From: Pelotomaculum sp.
Lineage (GTDB): Bacteria; Bacillota; Desulfotomaculia; Desulfotomaculales; Pelotomaculaceae
Reading direction: 5' to 3'
NCBI GenBank assembly: GCA_018435055.1
Contig: JAHDOA010000005.1
Coordinates: 1 to 57,670, forward strand
Length of the DNA stretch: 57,670 nt
The notes under the pieces are model-generated. The model had not been told where the DNA came from and searched no databases. It saw only the letters and a program-made list of their open reading frames with translations. Shown piece by piece: positions 7,759-19,577 of the stretch. The position numbers were made by a program, and so were the translations under genes. Numbering within the stretch: the stretch's first letter is position 1; every line of letters starts with the position of its first letter.

Positions 7759-9450
7759 ATGGCAGGCCTCATAAAGCAAATGGTTAACGGTAAGCCATAT
7801 TACTATGCTATTGAAACAAAGCGGGTAAACGGCCAACCAAGAATTGTATCCAAGAAATATCTTGGCAAACTTGAAGACATTGTCCGCAAAGTAACCGAAC
7901 CGCCCCAGCCCAGCGCGGTGAAAAGTCGTGAGTTTGGGTTAACAGCCGCTCTTTTGACCATTGCCGATAAACTTGGTTTTTTTAAGCTGGTGGACGATGT
8001 AGTGATCAAGCGTAATCAGGGCGTCACCGTTGGTCAATACATGCTGGTTGCCGCCTGCAACCGGTGTTCGGCGCCCACCAGCAAGAGCAAGATCGGCGAA
8101 TGGTACGAATGGACCATCTTACCGCGCATTCAAAAGATCGACCCGAAACAGCTCACCAGCCAGCGGTTCTGGGACAACATGGACCTGATTACGGAAGATG
8201 AAGTAGTAGAGCTCCAAGTAGCATTGGCTAAAAAAGTGGTGGAGCTTTACCAGGTCGACTTAAGAGTGTTACTTTATGACGCGACCAACTTTTTCACTTA
8301 CATCGATACCAATAACAGCTGCACCCTGCCCCAGCGCGGGCACAACAAGCAAAAACGAAACGATTTGCGCCAGATCGGTCTGGGCCTTTTAGTCAGCCGG
8401 GACAGCGGCATTCCCCTTTTCTTCGATGTTTACCAGGGGAATGATTCCGACCCGGTAGAGTTTGACCGGTTCATACGAGAATTGATTAAGCGGTTTAACG
8501 ATCTCTTTGCCGCTTGCGATGATCTAACCATCGTATGCGATAAAGGCAACAATTCAAAGAAAAATCTAATGCTGGTTGATGAAAGCCCTTTTCACTTTGT
8601 AGCTTCGTTGTCACCGTCCCATCTTAAAAAAATCATGGTCATACCGCTGGATGAGTATCAGGTCTGCCATCATGAACGCCTAAAAAATCAGAAGTATTAT
8701 ATTACCAAAGAAAAGGTGTTTGCTACAGAAAGAACAGTTGTGTCCGTATACAACCCAGCTCTTTTGGAAGGACAGCTCCAGGGCATTTACAGCAACCTGG
8801 CCAAGACAGATAAAATACTAAAACTACTGCAAGAAAAGCTTAAGGCCTGGCAAGGCGCGAATAAAAAGGGCAAAAGACCTACTGCCGCTTCCGTAGAAAA
8901 ACAGGTTAAAAGAATCCTTACCAGACAGCATATGAAAACATTAGTTCGCTACACTGTAGAAGATGTCGATGACAAATGGGTTGACCTACAGTATAGCGTG
9001 GACGAACAGGCTTTTAACGAGCTTAAAAATAATAACCTCGGTAAAACCATTCTCTTTACCGACAGGGACGACTGGGAGGCGGAGGAAATTATCCTGACCT
9101 ACCGCGACCAATCTAAAATCGAACATTCTTTCCGGCAGATGAAAGACCCATCCTGGGTTAGTTGGGACCCGCTTTTGCATTGGACAGACCAAAAAATTCG
9201 CGTGCATGCGTTTTACTGTTTTACCGCACTGTTAATGTCGGTGCTATTAAAGAAGGAACTGCAAAACAATCATATATCGTTGTCCTTGACCCGGGCTTTT
9301 GAAAAGTTGTCCAAGATTCAGGAAGTTACGATTGAGTATCCAGCTAAAAAGCGTACTCAAGAGCCCGCCCGGGTTACGATGTTAACTGATATGGACAAGG
9401 AGCAGAAGGTACTTTTTGAGGCTTTGGGCTTGCGCAGTTATACTGTTTAG
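7759..9450 (+). CDS. IS1634-family DDE transposase
   Basis: Catalyses cut-and-paste or copying of the surrounding element. The true start is ATG 7759, 3 bp after AGGAGGGAG at 7747–7755; an upstream TTG at 7720 lacks a ribosome site. The 563-residue protein shows the DDE triad context of the IS4/IS1634 group: the first Asp in LLYDATNFFTYIDTNN, the second in TIVCDKGNNSKKN, and the Glu in SKIEHSFRQMKDPS, close to the C-terminus. The phrase RNDLRQIGLGLLVSRDSGIP is typical of IS1634 transposases. No frameshift or premature stop is seen, so the enzyme may be active. Confidence 0.92.
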   Translation: MAGLIKQMVNGKPYYYAIETKRVNGQPRIVSKKYLGKLEDIVRKVTEPPQPSAVKSREFGLTAALLTIADKLGFFKLVDDVVIKRNQGVTVGQYMLVAACNRCSAPTSKSKIGEWYEWTILPRIQKIDPKQLTSQRFWDNMDLITEDEVVELQVALAKKVVELYQVDLRVLLYDATNFFTYIDTNNSCTLPQRGHNKQKRNDLRQIGLGLLVSRDSGIPLFFDVYQGNDSDPVEFDRFIRELIKRFNDLFAACDDLTIVCDKGNNSKKNLMLVDESPFHFVASLSPSHLKKIMVIPLDEYQVCHHERLKNQKYYITKEKVFATERTVVSVYNPALLEGQLQGIYSNLAKTDKILKLLQEKLKAWQGANKKGKRPTAASVEKQVKRILTRQHMKTLVRYTVEDVDDKWVDLQYSVDEQAFNELKNNNLGKTILFTDRDDWEAEEIILTYRDQSKIEHSFRQMKDPSWVSWDPLLHWTDQKIRVHAFYCFTALLMSVLLKKELQNNHISLSLTRAFEKLSKIQEVTIEYPAKKRTQEPARVTMLTDMDKEQKVLFEALGLRSYTV

Positions 9451-9527
9451 TGACTACGTTTTTGGCCTTCAAAGCCTTGATATATAAGGACTCGCGAAAA
9501 TAAAAACTAATATTTCGTAAAGTCATG

Positions 9528-9943
9528 CTAGGAAATTCATTAATATATCCTTCTATAGCATCTGCTTCTGCATGTACGAGAGAATCCCAACTGAAGATAA
9601 AATCAATAGATTTATCTGGTATCATGGAAAGTGACTTACCGTCATTAACATGATAATGAATATGTGTATCTGTGGCAAAACGTTCTTTGCAGGCATTAAT
9701 ACATTTTTCGGTTAAGTCAACAACAATTAGCTTTTCACAGTATTTTCGGAGGTAATTGGTCATTCGCCCAAACCCAGGTGCAATTTCCAATATATAACTC
9801 GTCGGTAAAAAATATTGTAAACGGGGAAAAATTGTGCCGTACCAAAGATAATCAGTACCACCCCAGGCTTGTGACCACTCGTCACCGCCATCAGGCCAAT
9901 TGTATTGAGACCAAGCATTTAAATTCTCTTCGATGGTTGGCAT
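9528..9943 (-). pseudogene. 5' half of the IS-split SAM methyltransferase gene
   Basis: The gene starts at ATG 9943 on the minus strand with an AAAGGAGG site just upstream (9951–9958 region). It encodes MPTIEENLNAWSQYNW, then the SAM-binding motif ILEIAPGFGRMTNYL, an acidic strand LIVVDLTEK and the FIFSWDSLVH motif of small glycan or sugar methyltransferases. The natural frame runs into the CTAG target duplication; beyond it the frame continues 150 bp into the IS and stops at 9374, which would make a chimeric 189-residue product. The intact enzyme would be 249 residues. It probably methylated a sugar in the same polymer. Confidence 0.85.
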
Positions 9944-10284
9944 ATTTCAATCCTCCTTTAATATATAAGTAGTTATTATGCAAAATTTAAAAAAATCCTT
10001 CACATAAAAATTTTTTATTTAGTATGCATATATGGAATAATAATATTAATTAGTATATAGTAACTACTAAATTTATATGTGTTACCGATTTTGTTATTAT
10101 TTATTGGTAACTTATGACTGTTAAAGAAACAGCTCTAGTTTGTTTTAGTTAACCAGAAGGATATATGGGAATATATTTAATTATAATAATTATTAAGCAG
10201 CTTTGGATTTTATTTAAAAGTGAATGGTTATATTCTTATTGCAATAGGGTAAGATCAAAATTTATATATTAGGGGGATTAATAA
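9944..10284. other. AT-rich divergent intergenic region
   Basis: About 340 bp without a credible gene, separating the minus-strand methyltransferase from the plus-strand sugar-nucleotide operon. It is very AT-rich and must contain divergent promoters, but no -35/-10 pair is clear enough to fix. AGGGGGAT at 10271–10278 is the ribosome site for the next gene. No terminator or structured RNA is apparent. Confidence 0.5.
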
Positions 10285-13174
<2,890 letters not shown>

Positions 13175-13197
13175 ACACTATTAAGGAATATAAATAT

Positions 13198-14124
13198 ATG
13201 GTTATAAAAAAGTTGGACTATATGCCCATTGTTACAATTGTAACTCCTTCTCTAAACCAGGGTGTGTTTATTAAAGAAACTATCGATAGTGTTCTGACAC
13301 AGGATTATCCTTACATAGAATATATAATAATAGACGGTGGCTCTACTGATGAAACTCTTGATATACTAAAACAATACGGTGAAAGAATAAGATGGATATC
13401 TGAAAAAGATAATGGCCAAACCGAAGCAATAAACAAGGGTTGGAAAATGAGCAAAGGGGAAATTATTGCATGGCTTAACTCAGATGATACATACCAACCA
13501 GGTGCCGTTAGCAAAGCAGTGAATCATTTGTGTAACTATAAAGAGCATATTATGGTTTATGGCGAGGGACGGCATATTGATGAAAGCGGAAATGTTATAG
13601 ATCGGTATCCAACTGAACCATTTAATTATAATAGGCTGGCAGAGACCTGCTTTATTTGTCAGCCAACGGTGTTTATCCGTAAAGAGGCTTTAAAAAAGGT
13701 GGGCTTTCTTAATGAAGGCCTTAATTACTGCATGGACTATGATTACTGGATAAGATTAGGCAAGAGGTATAGTGTAGGATATATAAATGATTTATTAGCA
13801 AATAGCAGACTTTATGCTGAAACAAAAACCCTAGCTCAGAGGGCGAAAGTACATAAAGAGGTAATACAAACATTGTGCAGGCATTTTGGTTTTGTTAATT
13901 CAAATTGGGTATATAGTTATTGCGATGCTTTGTTGGGTAACCAGTCTAATGTAAATAGGAGTAAATCTAGTATAAAATATATTATTTTATTATCATTCTT
14001 GTTCTTAATTAATTCATTAAAATATAATAAAAAAATAAGTTTTAATGATATAAAGCTATATTTCAAATGGATGAAAAAGATTGCTAGAATAAAGATAGAT
14101 AGTAATAGGTCTTTATTTGGATGA
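13198..14124 (+). CDS. GT2 family glycosyltransferase
   Basis: GT-A glycosyltransferase of 308 residues. MPIVTIVTPSLNQGVFIKET, IIIDGGSTDETLDIL, KDNGQTEAINKGW and WLNSDDTYQPGA are the complete donor-site motifs of the WfgS/WcaA-type family 2 enzymes. FICQPTVFIRKEAL and NYCMDYDYWIRLG follow in the acceptor half. The N-terminus matches the enzyme at 3651, suggesting an ancient duplication. ATG 13198 has TTAAGGA at 13180–13186; ATG 13222 is a possible shorter start. It follows rmd by 23 bp in the same operon. Specificity is unknown. Confidence 0.87.
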   Translation: MVIKKLDYMPIVTIVTPSLNQGVFIKETIDSVLTQDYPYIEYIIIDGGSTDETLDILKQYGERIRWISEKDNGQTEAINKGWKMSKGEIIAWLNSDDTYQPGAVSKAVNHLCNYKEHIMVYGEGRHIDESGNVIDRYPTEPFNYNRLAETCFICQPTVFIRKEALKKVGFLNEGLNYCMDYDYWIRLGKRYSVGYINDLLANSRLYAETKTLAQRAKVHKEVIQTLCRHFGFVNSNWVYSYCDALLGNQSNVNRSKSSIKYIILLSFLFLINSLKYNKKISFNDIKLYFKWMKKIARIKIDSNRSLFG

Positions 14125-14143
14125 TATAAAAGGATGAATATTT

Positions 14144-15289
14144 ATGCATATAGCTTACGACGCGCGACCTCTATCAAAAAATAAGGCTGGGATAGGACAA
14201 TATGTTAAATATTTACTAGGGCATATCGCAATTAATGACCCTGCTATAAACCTTATTCTTTGTTCTAATAAAGAAATAGATTTTGAAAAAAGTCAAAAAA
14301 CTAAGCTCATTGAAAATTGTGGTTTCATATGGGGACAAAATTCTAACTTATGGTTCCAATCATTACTTCCATTGATCCTGAAAAAAAATAGGGTTGATTT
14401 ATTTCACGGGACATTGTTTTTAAATCCCATATTATCTAAAGTGCCTTCTATCATTACTATCTACGACATGGTTTTGGATGTTTTCCCGAAAACCATGTAT
14501 TGGAAGAATAGACTGCCCCTCAAGTTGTTAATAAAAATTTCCGCAAAAAAAGCATCCCGTATTATAGCTATTTCAGAAAGTACAAAAAAAGATATTATTA
14601 AATATATAGGAATAGAGCAAAAAAAAATCAGAGTTATTTATCCGGGTGTTAGTGATCAGTTTTCTCCCCAGATAAGTGAGAGCGACATTATAATATTAAA
14701 TAACTTAAAACTTTCACCCGGTTATATATTGACTGTTTGCACACTGGAGCCAAGGAAAAACCTGATCAGGCTTCTTCACGCATACAAAATGGTAGTGACC
14801 GGCAATGGAAATGTGCCACAGTTGGTAATAGCCGGCGGTCACGGTTGGCTTAAAGAAGATATCAATAAAATTGTATATTCACTAGGATTAAGAGAGAAAG
14901 TACTCTTTACCGGGTATGTTCCCGATGCCGATTTACCTGCCTTATATAGAAATGCAGGTGTGTTTGTTTACCCATCATTATATGAGGGTTTTGGTCTCCC
15001 CCCTTTGGAAGCGATGGCTTGTGGGGCGCCTGTCATATCATCAAATAATTCTTCAATACCAGAAGTAGTAGGAGATGCCGGGCTGCTGGTAGATCCTTAT
15101 AGTGCTAATGAAATAGCACGGGCAATTGCATTAGTTTTAAGTGATAGTGATTTAAACACCCGCATGAAACGGGCTGGAATTATTCGTTCCAGGTTATTCA
15201 GCTGGGATAAAACAGCGCGAGAGACATTAAAACTATATCAAGAAGTAATTGAAGAACATAACCCCAGCGGAAAACGTAAAAAAACCTAA
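14144..15289 (+). CDS. GT4 family glycosyltransferase (mannosyltransferase-like)
   Basis: GT-B retaining glycosyltransferase of 381 residues. MHIAYDARPLSKNKAGIGQY is the typical start of the WbaZ/MtfB-like mannosyl- and rhamnosyltransferases that use GDP-sugars. TVCTLEPRKNLIRLLHAY and [20 protein letters not shown] form the donor-binding C-terminal domain. It lies 19 bp after the previous gene and is followed by a paralogue of the same type, so the two probably add successive sugars. GDP-rhamnose or GDP-mannose donors are inferred from the operon. Confidence 0.87.
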   Translation: MHIAYDARPLSKNKAGIGQYVKYLLGHIAINDPAINLILCSNKEIDFEKSQKTKLIENCGFIWGQNSNLWFQSLLPLILKKNRVDLFHGTLFLNPILSKVPSIITIYDMVLDVFPKTMYWKNRLPLKLLIKISAKKASRIIAISESTKKDIIKYIGIEQKKIRVIYPGVSDQFSPQISESDIIILNNLKLSPGYILTVCTLEPRKNLIRLLHAYKMVVTGNGNVPQLVIAGGHGWLKEDINKIVYSLGLREKVLFTGYVPDADLPALYRNAGVFVYPSLYEGFGLPPLEAMACGAPVISSNNSSIPEVVGDAGLLVDPYSANEIARAIALVLSDSDLNTRMKRAGIIRSRLFSWDKTARETLKLYQEVIEEHNPSGKRKKT

Positions 15290-15317
15290 ACCTTTAGAAA
15301 ATTTTCGGGGTGAAATC

Positions 15318-16442
15318 TTGCGTATTGGTGTTAATGCTTTGCAACTAACTGCCAGGAATTCAGGTGTAGGACAGTATATCTATCAAATGGTTTCCTCCAT
15401 GCTTTCTATTAGCACGGATCAATTTAATATCTATTTAAGCCGGGGGAATACACGCTCTGAATGGTTAGGCGCGCATGGTGCAAAAATAAATGAAATTCCT
15501 TTTCGCAAAGAGCAGGTTATCTTTAGAAATTTATATGAACTATTATATTACGGAGTTGCTCTGAGGAAGGAAGGCCTGACTCATTTCTGGTCACCGGATA
15601 CAAAGATACCGCTTTTAGCGCCAAATATCCCCACCATTATCACGTCACATGATTTGGCTATCTTTAGGGAGCCGGAAACTTACCAGTATTCCAGAGTTTT
15701 TTACTGGCGCAAACTTTTTAAGCATGCAATTCAAAGGTCTTCCATTGTAGTAGCCATATCCAATACCACCCGGAATGATTTAATCGAATTAATGGACGTC
15801 TCTCCATCTAAAATAAAGGTGATTTATAACGGGGTAGACCCGCGTTTTAAAACGATAAAAGATAGCAATTTATTAGAACAGGTCAAAAATAAATACTCTC
15901 TTCCTAGCAACTTCTTGCTTTTTGTAGGTCTTTTTTCTCCCCGCAAAAATATTGCCGGTATTTTAAAGGCTTTTGCCATTCTTAAAAAAAAGTTTAATAT
16001 TCCTCATTATCTTGTAATGGTTGGAGAGAAAGGTTGGCGGTATCAGTCAGATCTTGAGCTTGTAAATTCACTGGGGCTGGGAAATGTCGTCGTTTTTCCG
16101 GGTTATATTGAACATGAAGATTTACCCGCTGTTTATAACGCGGCCGAAATTTTTGTTTTCCCATCACTGTATGAGGGATTCGGGTTGCCTGTTTTAGAAG
16201 CTATGGCATGTGGCACTCCGGTTGTTACATCAAATGTTTCCGCGCTACCGGAGGTCGTGGGGGAGGCAGGTATTATGGTAAATCCATACGACTATGAGGA
16301 AATAGCCAACGGAGTATACAAACTATTATCAGATAAAAAATTATCATCAGGGCTGGTTAAGGCTGGGTTAGAAAGAGCCAGGTATTTTACCTGGGAAAAT
16401 GCGGCCAGGGAAATGTTATCGTTGTTTCGCGAATTAATTTAG
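15318..16442 (+). CDS. GT4 family glycosyltransferase (mannosyltransferase-like)
   Basis: Paralogue of the preceding GT4. The start is set at TTG 15318 because GGGGTG lies at 15307–15312 and [20 protein letters not shown] begins at the first beta strand, as in its neighbour. An ATG at 15249 in frame would overlap the preceding gene by 41 bp and add 23 residues of low-complexity, lysine-rich sequence. Donor-domain motifs are [18 protein letters not shown] and [19 protein letters not shown]. 374 residues from the preferred start. It is the last gene of the AT-rich cluster; base composition changes after it. Confidence 0.85.
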   Translation: MRIGVNALQLTARNSGVGQYIYQMVSSMLSISTDQFNIYLSRGNTRSEWLGAHGAKINEIPFRKEQVIFRNLYELLYYGVALRKEGLTHFWSPDTKIPLLAPNIPTIITSHDLAIFREPETYQYSRVFYWRKLFKHAIQRSSIVVAISNTTRNDLIELMDVSPSKIKVIYNGVDPRFKTIKDSNLLEQVKNKYSLPSNFLLFVGLFSPRKNIAGILKAFAILKKKFNIPHYLVMVGEKGWRYQSDLELVNSLGLGNVVVFPGYIEHEDLPAVYNAAEIFVFPSLYEGFGLPVLEAMACGTPVVTSNVSALPEVVGEAGIMVNPYDYEEIANGVYKLLSDKKLSSGLVKAGLERARYFTWENAAREMLSLFRELI

Positions 16443-16517
16443 ATTTTAACAAAAGCCAATCAAATATTTGAGAATAAGCTCTTTTTATATATGTTATTGA
16501 TAATGGCAGGGGGAGCT

Positions 16518-17666
16518 ATGGATCCGGTTAAAGTGTTGTTGATTATAACCTTATCCGAAATGGGCGGGGCCCAGAAGGTGGTTTACTATATTGCAGCCGG
16601 ACTTGAGTCCGGTCTTTTTGACGTGACCCTGGCCTGTGCGCCAGGTGGAGAATTGATAAGCTGGTTAAAGGTTTTGCCCCAAGAGATAAAAATAGTTGAA
16701 ATTCCGGAACTCAAACGTAATATTGCCCCCATCTATGACTTACAGGCTTTTTACAGGCTTTACAGGTTAATCAGGCGGGAAAGGTTTGACATTGTCCACT
16801 GCCACAGTTCCAAGGCCGGCGTTCTCGGCCGCCTGGCCGCCCGGCTGGCCGGCGCGCCGAAGATATTTTTCACCGTGCACGGGTGGGGGATTAATGAATA
16901 CCAAGACCCGCCGGCCCGTTTTTTTTATACTTGGATGGAGCGTTTAGCCGGCTCTGTCAGCACAAAGGTTATCTGTGTATCTAAGAGTGACAGGTTAAAG
17001 GGCCAGGGTTTAAAACTAGTAAATGACAATAAATTAAATGTTATTTACAACGGCCTACCGGAATTTGAAGCTAGAAAAGGCTCTCTGCGTAAAGAACTTG
17101 GTCTCGGCGGGAAAGACATTATTATCGGCACTGTGGCCCGCCTGTCACAGCAAAAAGACCCGTTATTTTTACTGGAGATAGCCGCAAAAATGACAAAACG
17201 TCATAATAACGGTCCGGGCAGGGGACGCCTTTATTTTGTCTTGATTGGAGACGGGCCGTTAAGGCTGGAATGTGAAAAATTTGTAAATGACAAAAATCTA
17301 AAGGGGCATGTGTTTTTGCTTGGCACAAGGGAAGAAGCGGCGGAACTTATGCAGGATTTTGACATTTTTGTCCTGTTTTCACGCTGGGAGGGCCTGCCTT
17401 TAACCATTATCGAGGCAATGATGGCGGGGCGTCCGGTAGCGGCCAACTCGGTTGGCGGTGTTAGCGAACTGGTAGTGCACGGACAGACAGGGTTGTTGAT
17501 AAACGCTCTTGACATTAATGAGGCGGAAAAAGCACTCCTGGAGCTTATCAACGATCGTGAAAAGCGTCTCTCCATGGGGCATTCCGGCCGGCAGAGGGCC
17601 CGAAATTTGTTTAACATAGATCAAATGGTGGAGAAATACAAGGAACTTTATTTGACCAACATTTAA
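16518..17666 (+). CDS. GT4 family glycosyltransferase
   Basis: GT-B glycosyltransferase beginning VKVLLIITLSEMGGAQKVVY, with HCHSSKAGVLGRLAARLAG and FTVHGWG in the N-terminal domain and FSRWEGLPLTIIEAMMAGRP in the donor domain. This pattern is that of the EpsD/EpsF/WcaL-type enzymes of exopolysaccharide clusters. Several starts are possible (ATG 16491, 16503, 16518); 16518 is favoured by AGGGGGAG at 16508–16515, although the 2-bp spacing is tight. GC content rises within this gene, marking the border between the AT-rich cluster and the rest of the window. The sugar phosphate transferase follows 112 bp downstream. Confidence 0.86.
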   Translation: MDPVKVLLIITLSEMGGAQKVVYYIAAGLESGLFDVTLACAPGGELISWLKVLPQEIKIVEIPELKRNIAPIYDLQAFYRLYRLIRRERFDIVHCHSSKAGVLGRLAARLAGAPKIFFTVHGWGINEYQDPPARFFYTWMERLAGSVSTKVICVSKSDRLKGQGLKLVNDNKLNVIYNGLPEFEARKGSLRKELGLGGKDIIIGTVARLSQQKDPLFLLEIAAKMTKRHNNGPGRGRLYFVLIGDGPLRLECEKFVNDKNLKGHVFLLGTREEAAELMQDFDIFVLFSRWEGLPLTIIEAMMAGRPVAANSVGGVSELVVHGQTGLLINALDINEAEKALLELINDREKRLSMGHSGRQRARNLFNIDQMVEKYKELYLTNI

Positions 17667-17778
17667 GCCACATGTATTTGGTTTAAATTGATATATTGCA
17701 TCATAAAGGTAAATCCATGTTAAATGCCGAAATAAGTAAAACGGTAGTTACCCTATTTAGCTGAATTGGGTGTCTCTC

Positions 17779-19203
17779 ATGGAAATTCAAAAAAATAAAA
17801 TACCATTTAGAATAACGCTTATAATTATCGATCTGGCGCTGATCAACCTGGGCTACCTCCTGGCCTTTTTGCTTAAGTTCGGGTGGAATATCCCTATATA
17901 TAACTTTGCCTCTTACCATTCCTCGTGGCTATGGCTGACCCTGTCCGCCCTGGCGCTGTTTTATTTCTACCGGCTGTACGGCAGCTACCGCTGGCGCTGG
18001 GCGGAGGTATTTGCCTCGCTAATCTGTGTCGTATTTTTCCAGGCCTTGGTGGCCATGGCATTATCGTTTTTCCTGCGCGGCTTCTCTTTCCCGCGTACGG
18101 TGCTGTTAACCGCTCCGTTTATTCACATAGTTTTGCTGGCAATCTGGAGAAGAGCGGCCTGGCATATAGACAGGAGCCTGCAGTGCGCCAGGAAAATTAT
18201 TGTGGTAGGGCAACCGCTGGAGGCGGTTGCACTGGCCGAAAAGCTGGAATCTGCCATAGGGGGAAAAATAAAGGTATCCGCTTTGGTGGTTAAGGATCTT
18301 GACGACCCGGAACTGTACGAAACGGAATTCTATAAAGGACCGGGCGGAGGTGGCGGACCGCTTTATAATACTCTGGGCCGCTGGCCGGTGCTGGGCGAGG
18401 TTTCACAAATATCTAAATGCCTTGAAGCTGTTATGCCGGATCAGGTTTTTATCTGCTCCAACCTGCCGCAGGAATACAAGGCCGAGGTGGTTTACGCCTG
18501 CGTGGCCAATGATACAAAGGTTTTTCTTGTACCGGATTTATATGAGATTATGCTGGCTCAATCCAGGCTGGACCAGGTTGACGACGTGCCGGTTTTCACG
18601 GTGGGGCGTCTCGGCATACCGGAGGAATCACAGGTTGTAAAGAGGCTGACCGATATCCTGCTTTCCCTTTTGGCGATTATAGTCACAGCTCCCGTGGGCA
18701 TCCTGGTGGGCGCCGCCATCAAGCTTGACTCCCGGGGGCCGGTTTTATACAGGCAAAAGCGCCTTACCCTGCAGGGAAAGCCCTTCTTTCTTTATAAGTT
18801 TCGCACCATGGTGGAGGATGCGGAGCAGGAGAGCGGGCCGGTGCTGGCGTCTGAAAATGATTCCAGGGTTACCAGGGTGGGACGCTTTTTGCGGGCAACC
18901 CGGATCGACGAGATCCCGCAGCTGCTGAATGTTTTGAAGGGTGATATGAGCATTGTCGGGCCGCGCCCGGAAAGGCCTTTTTTCGTCAGTAAACTGGTTA
19001 AGGAAACGCCTGAGTATGCCTTCCGCATGAACGTTAAGTCGGGCATGACCGGCCTGGCCCAAATTGCCGGGCGTTACAGCACCAGCGCCGAGAATAAGCT
19101 TAAGTACGACCTGCTGTACACAAAGTCATACTCGCCTGCCAGGGACCTGGCTATTTTACTGCAGACCGTAAAGGTTATTTTAATGAAAGACAAGGCCTCC
19201 TAA
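17779..19203 (+). CDS. Polyprenyl glycosylphosphotransferase (initiating sugar-phosphate transferase)
   Basis: Integral membrane enzyme that transfers a sugar-1-phosphate from a UDP-sugar to undecaprenyl phosphate and starts a repeat unit (WcaJ/CpsE family). The first 130 residues hold four to five membrane helices, followed by a CoA-binding-like Rossmann domain ([17 protein letters not shown]). From about residue 285 comes the catalytic bacterial sugar-transferase domain: [14 protein letters not shown] helix, [38 protein letters not shown] and [13 protein letters not shown]. All core residues appear present. ATG 17779 or GTG 17770 could be the start. A second initiating enzyme of a different family is at 36464. 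Confidence 0.92.
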   Translation: MEIQKNKIPFRITLIIIDLALINLGYLLAFLLKFGWNIPIYNFASYHSSWLWLTLSALALFYFYRLYGSYRWRWAEVFASLICVVFFQALVAMALSFFLRGFSFPRTVLLTAPFIHIVLLAIWRRAAWHIDRSLQCARKIIVVGQPLEAVALAEKLESAIGGKIKVSALVVKDLDDPELYETEFYKGPGGGGGPLYNTLGRWPVLGEVSQISKCLEAVMPDQVFICSNLPQEYKAEVVYACVANDTKVFLVPDLYEIMLAQSRLDQVDDVPVFTVGRLGIPEESQVVKRLTDILLSLLAIIVTAPVGILVGAAIKLDSRGPVLYRQKRLTLQGKPFFLYKFRTMVEDAEQESGPVLASENDSRVTRVGRFLRATRIDEIPQLLNVLKGDMSIVGPRPERPFFVSKLVKETPEYAFRMNVKSGMTGLAQIAGRYSTSAENKLKYDLLYTKSYSPARDLAILLQTVKVILMKDKAS

Positions 19204-19273
19204 TAGGGGATTGGCCATCTCTTCTTCCGGAGGGACCCAAATAAAATGATATTTCCTGGAGAAGGAGTGTTTT

Positions 19274-19430
19274 CTAACCGGGGGCGGGTTCAGAGAGAAA
19301 CCTTAAGACAATTGCTCCAATAAATGCTTTGAAGTCACCCAGACCGGTTTGTAGAATTTTATAAATTTCTTTGTCGTCCACCTCGTGATAGAGATGGACA
19401 ACCCTGTTGCGAAACCTGGAGATGTGTGTT
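19274..19430 (-). pseudogene. Remnant of a HepT-like (DUF86) toxin gene
   Basis: On the minus strand a frame ending at TAG (plus 19274–19276) reads THISRFRNRVVHLYHEVDDK, then EIYKILQTGLGDFKAFIG. RNRVVH fits the RX4H active-site motif of HepT ribonuclease toxins, and the following YxEVDD and EIYKIL segments match the usual C-terminal half. No start or N-terminal half can be found upstream and no MNT nucleotidyltransferase partner is nearby, so this is a 3' relic. Confidence 0.6.
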
Positions 19431-19475
19431 TGACATTTTATTCCCATGAAAGTGGGAATAAAAATTATTTTGCAA

Positions 19476-19503
19476 AAAGCCCATCCGGGGCTTTCATTTT
19501 TTT
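19476..19503 (+). terminator. Rho-independent terminator
   Basis: AAAGCCC (19476–19482) and GGGCTTT (19488–19494) form a 7-bp stem with a 5-base loop, followed by CA and a run of eight T. It lies between the sugar-phosphate transferase and the SGNH gene. A smaller hairpin TTCCCA/TGGGAA precedes it at about 19441–19458. Confidence 0.6.
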
Positions 19504-19524
19504 AAAAAAGGGTATGCCCCTGTT

Positions 19525-19533
19525 TTTGTCGAA
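19525..19533 (+). promoter_or_regulatory. Candidate Spo0A box
   Basis: TTTGTCGAA matches the core of the Spo0A binding site (TTTTGTCGAAAA) and lies 45 bp upstream of the SGNH gene start. The same 9-mer occurs at 37584 and 49245. It is only a sequence match; binding is unproven. Confidence 0.35.
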
Positions 19534-19577
19534 GAAACAGTTTTGGATGCGTAGTATTTATTTTCGGGGTATAAAAC

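Larger units (their letters stand above)
7477..9527 (+). mobile_element. IS1634-like insertion sequence, 2051 bp
   Basis: A complete element with terminal inverted repeats. The left end at 7477–7493 and the reverse complement of the right end at 9511–9527 agree at 14 of 17 positions around a shared TTTACGAAATA core. It is flanked by a 4-bp duplication CTAG at 7473–7476 and 9528–9531. It carries one transposase gene (7759–9450) and about 280 bp of leader. Removing the element and one CTAG restores the reading frame EFPRILKPNG of the interrupted methyltransferase, which fixes both ends. IS1634-family assignment rests on the transposase. The GC content is higher than the surrounding AT-rich DNA, consistent with recent arrival. 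Confidence 0.9.
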
